The notes beneath the pieces are model-generated. The model saw only the letters and a list, made by a program, of their open reading frames with translations, searched no databases and was not told where the DNA came from. DNA of 64,000 nucleotides, taken from positions 22,442,264 through 22,506,263 of the forward strand of contig JASFXZ010000007.1 of NCBI GenBank assembly GCA_032209605.1, given 5' to 3'. This stretch comes from Mactromeris polynyma. Its lineage: Eukaryota; Mollusca; Bivalvia; Venerida; Mactridae. Position numbers and translations under genes: made by a program. Positions 61,401 through 64,000 of this stretch are shown here, piece after piece (position 1 is the first letter of the stretch; every line of letters begins with the position of its first letter).

Positions 61401-64000
61401 TTTTGTAAATCATCGGAAAATCATAATTTATTGATAATGAGTGTTATTTTTTGGACTTTTTTATTAGATACACGACTTGACACGCCATAAGGACTCCAGT
61501 ACTGTCACAGTTGTGTACGCCGTGGAGAAATCGGGAGAAATAATGACATCACAGGATGCTGTGACATCATTGCAAGTCTTTGATGACCAGGAACTTGCAA
61601 TTATTTTACAACAAGTAGTGGATATGAAAGCGGAGAGTATGTTAAATAGTTTGATCATTTGTATAGTGACGTATATTAGTATTAAAATACTTACAACTAA
61701 ATTACGGGGACGCATAGAGTGCGTGGACTGCTGAGCATTTGGCTGTGGGTTCGACTCACTTAATTAGGTGCGAGTGCTGGTTAGAAGCCCAGGATGCAGT
61801 CATCAACAAAAGTTCATATAACACATTCGATGTAAAATAAGTGTAAACCAATTAACATGATAATTGTGTTATAAATGTTATGTTACGTATATAACCGGCT
61901 GATTTTAAAAATTATCAGATTTGGAACATATGAAGTCATTCTGTATAATAATTCCGAAGTCGTTAAAATGCGCTGAAAGTGTATTTTTATGTATGAAAAT
62001 CTTTTTTGACACGTTTGGTAAGAAATGAAGGCTTATTGCCGTCGAACATATTTTTAAATGTCACTGAATAGGGCATAACTAAAGTTTGCAATAAATAAGA
62101 AATCTTCTGAGAAATTTCGCCATTACTGACGAACTGTAGGCATAAACAGTTGATTGTAATGATTTACATGTATGACATGAACACACATTTTCAAAAAACG
62201 TGTTTATTTTAGAAATGTATAATGGAAATGTATAAGTGACCCCAACGACATCAGCGCCTCTCACAAGACGTTTTTATTTTATATATGTGCAATTTAACAT
62301 CGTGCCATTCTATGTTTGTTATCAAAACGATAAATTAGAGAATTCAATCCGGATCTGTCAAAATCTCTAATGTCGTTCTGAGGACGAAACAAACCCAGCT
62401 ACTTTAGGTTCAGAAACATGTTAATATCAAAACAACAGCAGGTATTTTTTTTAAAATGATATGCAATTTGAGAAGTTCTACCATAAAGCCATCTAAGAAG
62501 AGAGTGAAAATGCATTGCCGCTTTAATTAAAAGAAACAAAAAACATTGCAGCCTACAGTCAGACATCCGAACCGGAAGTACCAACGACTGATGATAATTT
62601 CCCATTATGGATGATTGGAGCTATAGCTGGTGGGGTGGCGGGTGTAATTATTATCATATGGATTGTCCTCTGCATATATTGTAAATGTTGCAAACGGAAA
62701 GAATCATACGAAGAGACGGAGCCGGAACTGACGTCAATTTTACCTGAGCGTCCAAAACGAAAGGTAAACAGATTGAAACTTCTTCGCGTATTGTCCTAGC
62801 TCTTCATTCCATCGTGCTTCAAATGCGCGCTTTAGAATTGCGCAAGAAATGTGGCCTATCAAAAATCAGGAACGTTCTTGCAAAACTGTTCACACGTTCC
62901 GCACAATGGTTGAACAAGTGAGCATTTTCAACCACAGATGTTGATCTGCCTATTTATAGCTGAATATGCTATTGGAAAACAATTATCACACCAGTTCGAC
63001 AGTATCAGTGTTATTTAGTTAAAAACAAGAATGCATGCATATGTTCAATAAAACAATGTTATTGGGATATCAATTATGTATGTTTGATGATTATCGAAGA
63101 TTTCCAGAGTCTGTTTGAAATGTGCTCCAAATATCCTTGTTAGAGAGTAATAGACAGCATCAGATCAAGTAGACAAAGGCATAATGTGAGTTCAACAATA
63201 ACTCGATAACTAGCGAGTTGAACATATATATATAAAATATACAGTAATGATATTTTCTAGTCAGTAGCTAACACGCCATTTTGTATTTAGTACCTTTCCA
63301 TTCCCCTGAATGTTACAGCTTACTATTAAAATCTACAGAAGATGTTTCTAGTAGCTTATTAGAAATCCAGTGAAAAAGTAGTGGCGTGTAAGCTATTTTT
63401 ACCGGTATTTATATTGAAACCGTCTCCTCCGATTCGAGCATTGCTTTGATACTCTCTAAAATAATTTAGCGCCGCCAGCTAGTAATTGATATCAGTACTA
63501 GTACCTGACTGGTAGATATTTTACAAAATGCAACCGGTTAACCATAATTTATAACCACGAGAAACACCACTGGATTAAGTGAACTGATCGTGAAATTATA
63601 AAATTATCAGATACAAGATATGGTACTTGAATATTGTGCCAACATCGAAGATATCACTCTTCATTTCCTCACAGATGGCCTCATGGGTCGAGTGGTTTTA
63701 GTCGCCGAATTCAAATCACGTGCCTGACCCCGCTGAGGGTTCCATATCAACCCGGCGTAAGTAAGAATGCCACCCCGTTGACGTGCGGAAAGTCGGCGAG
63801 TGTGCCCAGGTATCTGCTTGGCATCCTTCTCCACTCTCATAGCTGGAATAGTCATAACATGACATCGGCTGTTTATGTGACTTAAGATTTGTGTCTCAGT
63901 ACAAAAATAGATTTCCTCTCTAACATGCTCATTGCAATTACATTTGTCATTACAGGAGTCTAAATCGCGACCCTTATCACAGAGTCCAATGAAGAAATCG
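43378..64000 (+). CDS. KIAA1549-like: KIAA1549/KIAA1549L-like single-pass membrane protein with giant Ser/Thr-rich ectodomain, 3' incomplete
   Basis: Six exons join in phase: 43378-43468, 53464-60528, 60809-60996, 61468-61636, 62552-62763, 63956 onward (2590 codons to the window edge). Order: signal-peptide-like residues 1-26 (LWIVVLFPQIIAV core); a mucin-like Ser/Thr-rich stretch of about 2,330 residues; then FWVRTVLKIRRGIDITSPTF and KEMERRLAVAFNEAF, a TVVYAVEKSGEIMTSQDAV module, a membrane span at about 2525-2547 (GAIAGGVAGVIIIIWIVLCI), CKCCKRK and the cytoplasmic tail. The membrane-proximal order matches the KIAA1549 family (DUF3827-type). Role unknown; likely a heavily O-glycosylated surface protein. 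The exon 1 assignment is inferred. The first intron carries a LINE and a minisatellite. Confidence 0.82.
43532..43757 (+). mobile_element. tRNA-headed SINE (family A)
   Basis: GCCGTGGTCGAGTGGTTATGG head (A-box like) and GCAGTTTCGAACC (B-box like). The 3' body CTGGAATAATCACCATACTG and GGCTATTTATGTGACTC matches the element at 63674-63885. It lies right after the putative first exon. Confidence 0.68.
43758..45785. other. Intron 1 segment of the KIAA1549-like gene, nothing recognised
   Basis: AT-rich. A 120-aa frame at 44860-45222 has no recognisable domain and overlaps an 85-aa antisense frame; not called as a gene. Confidence 0.35.
45820..49745 (-). mobile_element. L1/Tx1-like LINE, 5'-truncated, with A-rich tail
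   Basis: The minus-strand body spans the ORF2 described at 46205-49731, a 3' UTR of about 350 bp and an A-rich tail (T-runs separated by G on the + strand, 45820-45856). ORF1 and the first part of the endonuclease are missing, as expected from incomplete reverse transcription. ACACATG occurs just before the tail (45814-45820) and at 49766-49772, a weak candidate target duplication. It sits antisense in intron 1 of the KIAA1549-like gene. Confidence 0.85.
46205..49731 (-). pseudogene. LINE ORF2: endonuclease (partial), reverse transcriptase, zinc-knuckle C-terminus; one frameshift
   Basis: Frame 1 (49731-46807, 974 aa): partial APE-type endonuclease with NIYGPN, WCGDFNFVLN, YTWRR...ARLDFF and SDHSIIEL, but without the N-terminal Asn and Glu active-site blocks; then RT with SPGSDGFSANFFKTFW, NWRPLTLLN, QTGFIKGR, MMIDFQKAFD, GCRQGDPLSPYIF and FADDTSLLLDG, and the downstream LGLKF region. 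Frame 2 (46819-46205, 204 aa) carries the C-terminal WLQTRINHRILATN and CTFCNKEKETLIHLFWEC zinc-binding (zf-RVT) part. The frames meet at 46807-46819, so a single indel splits the protein. RT catalytic residues look intact. FADD with these flanks points to the L1/Tx1 side. Confidence 0.9.
49909..50453. repeat. 39-bp minisatellite, about 14 copies
   Basis: The unit contains GCATAAGCTACACAAATGAC followed by ACGTGGTATTGTTTGAAAT. Copies differ by single bases (CACAAAAGAC, ATGTATAAG). Because 39 is 13 codons, one + and two - frames stay open for about 200 aa (KCISYTNDTWYCL-type repeats). No start context, splice site or composition suggests translation. It starts about 150 bp beyond the LINE 5' end. 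Confidence 0.9.
50560..53463. other. 3' part of intron 1 of the KIAA1549-like gene
   Basis: AT-rich with no recognisable exon or element. Small frames at 52064, 52215 and 52851 lack support. The last 60 bases carry the pyrimidine-rich acceptor of the giant exon. Confidence 0.4.
53464..60528 (+). CDS. KIAA1549-like: Giant exon, Ser/Thr-rich mucin-like ectodomain
   Basis: 7,065 bp without a stop. Acceptor TATTTATTGCAG ends at 53463; donor GTAAGT at 60529. Ser and Thr dominate, cysteine is nearly absent, and N-x-S/T sites are frequent. No clean short tandem repeat, but two diverged copies of a 136-aa unit lie at 58500-59313. It ends in EETFWVRT-G, leading into the conserved region. Antisense open frames within it are composition shadows. 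Confidence 0.9.
58500..59313 (+). repeat. Two diverged 136-aa repeats within the giant exon
   Basis: AGATACATCC is found at 58541 and 58949, 408 bp apart (136 codons). Protein words recur in the same order: SISHPVDIDTSF / SLSHQIVIDTSF; TSNNSMLFFTNL / TRNNTMLFTSDL; FISTTTDD / FIYTTSGD. About a third to a half of positions appear shared. Confidence 0.75.
60809..60996 (+). CDS. KIAA1549-like: Exon, conserved KIAA1549-family region
   Basis: Acceptor AATTTCAAG; the first two bases complete GTC. It encodes VLKIRRGIDITSPTF, EMERRLAVAFNEAF and a basic QRRRRKKR run, ending in phase 0 at donor GTAAGA. The basic run could be a furin-type cleavage site. Confidence 0.87.
61468..61636 (+). CDS. KIAA1549-like: Exon, membrane-proximal module
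   Basis: Acceptor TTTTATTAG; donor GTATGT at 61637. It encodes STVTVVYAVEKSGEIMTSQD and DDQELAIILQQVVD, matching the V-x-Y-x-V...G pattern of the family. Confidence 0.83.
61704..61845 (+). mobile_element. tRNA-headed SINE (family B), degenerate
   Basis: GTGGGTTCGACTC is B-box like. GAGTGCTGGTTAGAAGCCCA, then GATGCAGTCATC and CGATGTAAAATAAG, match the minus-strand element at 425-636. The A box is decayed. It is in an intron of the KIAA1549-like gene. Confidence 0.55.
61846..62551. other. Intron, nothing recognised
   Basis: AT-rich; no element ends or open frames with support. Confidence 0.4.
62552..62763 (+). CDS. KIAA1549-like: Exon, transmembrane segment
   Basis: Acceptor AACATTGCAG; donor GTAAAC. 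It encodes a short Ser/Thr/Pro stalk (TSEPEVPTTDD), PLW, a span of about 23 hydrophobic residues, a CKCCKRK stop-transfer, and an acidic then basic tail (SILPERPKRK). Confidence 0.88.
62764..63673. other. Intron 5' part, nothing recognised
   Basis: No recognisable element apart from an (AT)n run near 63225; the small frames are unsupported. Confidence 0.35.
63674..63885 (+). mobile_element. tRNA-headed SINE (family A), second copy
   Basis: CCTCATGGGTCGAGTGGTTT head. The body shares AGCTGGAATAGTCATAACAT and GGCTGTTTATGTGACTTAAG with 43532-43757. The 83-aa frame at 63634 is an artefact of it. Confidence 0.6.
63956..64000 (+). CDS. KIAA1549-like: Start of a cytoplasmic-tail exon, cut by window edge
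   Basis: Acceptor TGTCATTACAG ends at 63955. In phase 0 it gives ESKSRPLSQSPMKKS, open to the edge. Confidence 0.65.

Overview
This is eukaryotic nuclear DNA: AT-rich, intron-containing and full of transposons. It most likely comes from a mollusc, probably a bivalve. The support is the gene content (an NXPE-type PC-esterase, a cytosolic sulfotransferase and a KIAA1549-like mucin-type membrane protein), tRNA-headed SINEs (one resembling the Meta-SINE group), Tx1/L1-like and CR1/nimb-like LINEs, and a decayed GGTCA-type tandem repeat in an NXPE intron. The species cannot be named from the sequence alone.

Three protein genes can be assembled exon by exon with matching splice phases. (1) An NXPE-family gene on + (exons 771-970, 3397-3674, 4000-4265, 5818-5987, 6760-7421); its 5' exon(s) lie left of the window. 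(2) A complete six-exon sulfotransferase on - (37956 down to 26242, 304 aa). (3) A KIAA1549/KIAA1549L-like gene on + with a signal-peptide exon at 43378-43468, a 10-kb intron, one giant 7.07-kb Ser/Thr-rich exon (53464-60528), then exons for the conserved juxtamembrane region, the membrane span and the start of the cytoplasmic tail; it runs off the right edge. Genes 2 and 3 are head to head, about 5.4 kb apart. No shared pathway is implied by the sequence, although all three types of product can act on, or be, secreted or glycosylated material.

Most of the rest is mobile or repetitive DNA. The NXPE region (1-7.7 kb) holds two nested TA-flanked inverted-repeat elements, SINEs and dispersed repeats. 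From 7.7 to 18.4 kb there is a 4.3-kb long-terminal-inverted-repeat element sitting inside an older repeat, a broken LINE reverse transcriptase, and a tandem/inverted repeat zone rich in ATGGCGG. At 18366-25991 a block of about 3.7-3.9 kb is tandemly duplicated at over 99.9% identity; only the first copy carries a 262-bp PIF/Harbinger-like MITE. The sulfotransferase introns hold a hAT-type element with a clean 8-bp target duplication (31896-32570), a smaller GGGGG-ended inverted-repeat element and a 2.8-kb satellite of 23-bp monomers with higher-order structure. The 10-kb first intron of the KIAA1549-like gene holds an almost intact L1/Tx1-like LINE on - (45820-49745) followed by a 39-bp minisatellite of 14 units.

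Long open frames at 49867-50555 come from the 39-bp (13-codon) repeat and are not taken as genes. No rRNA, CRISPR array, operon or intact tRNA gene was seen, and no viral insertion was recognised.
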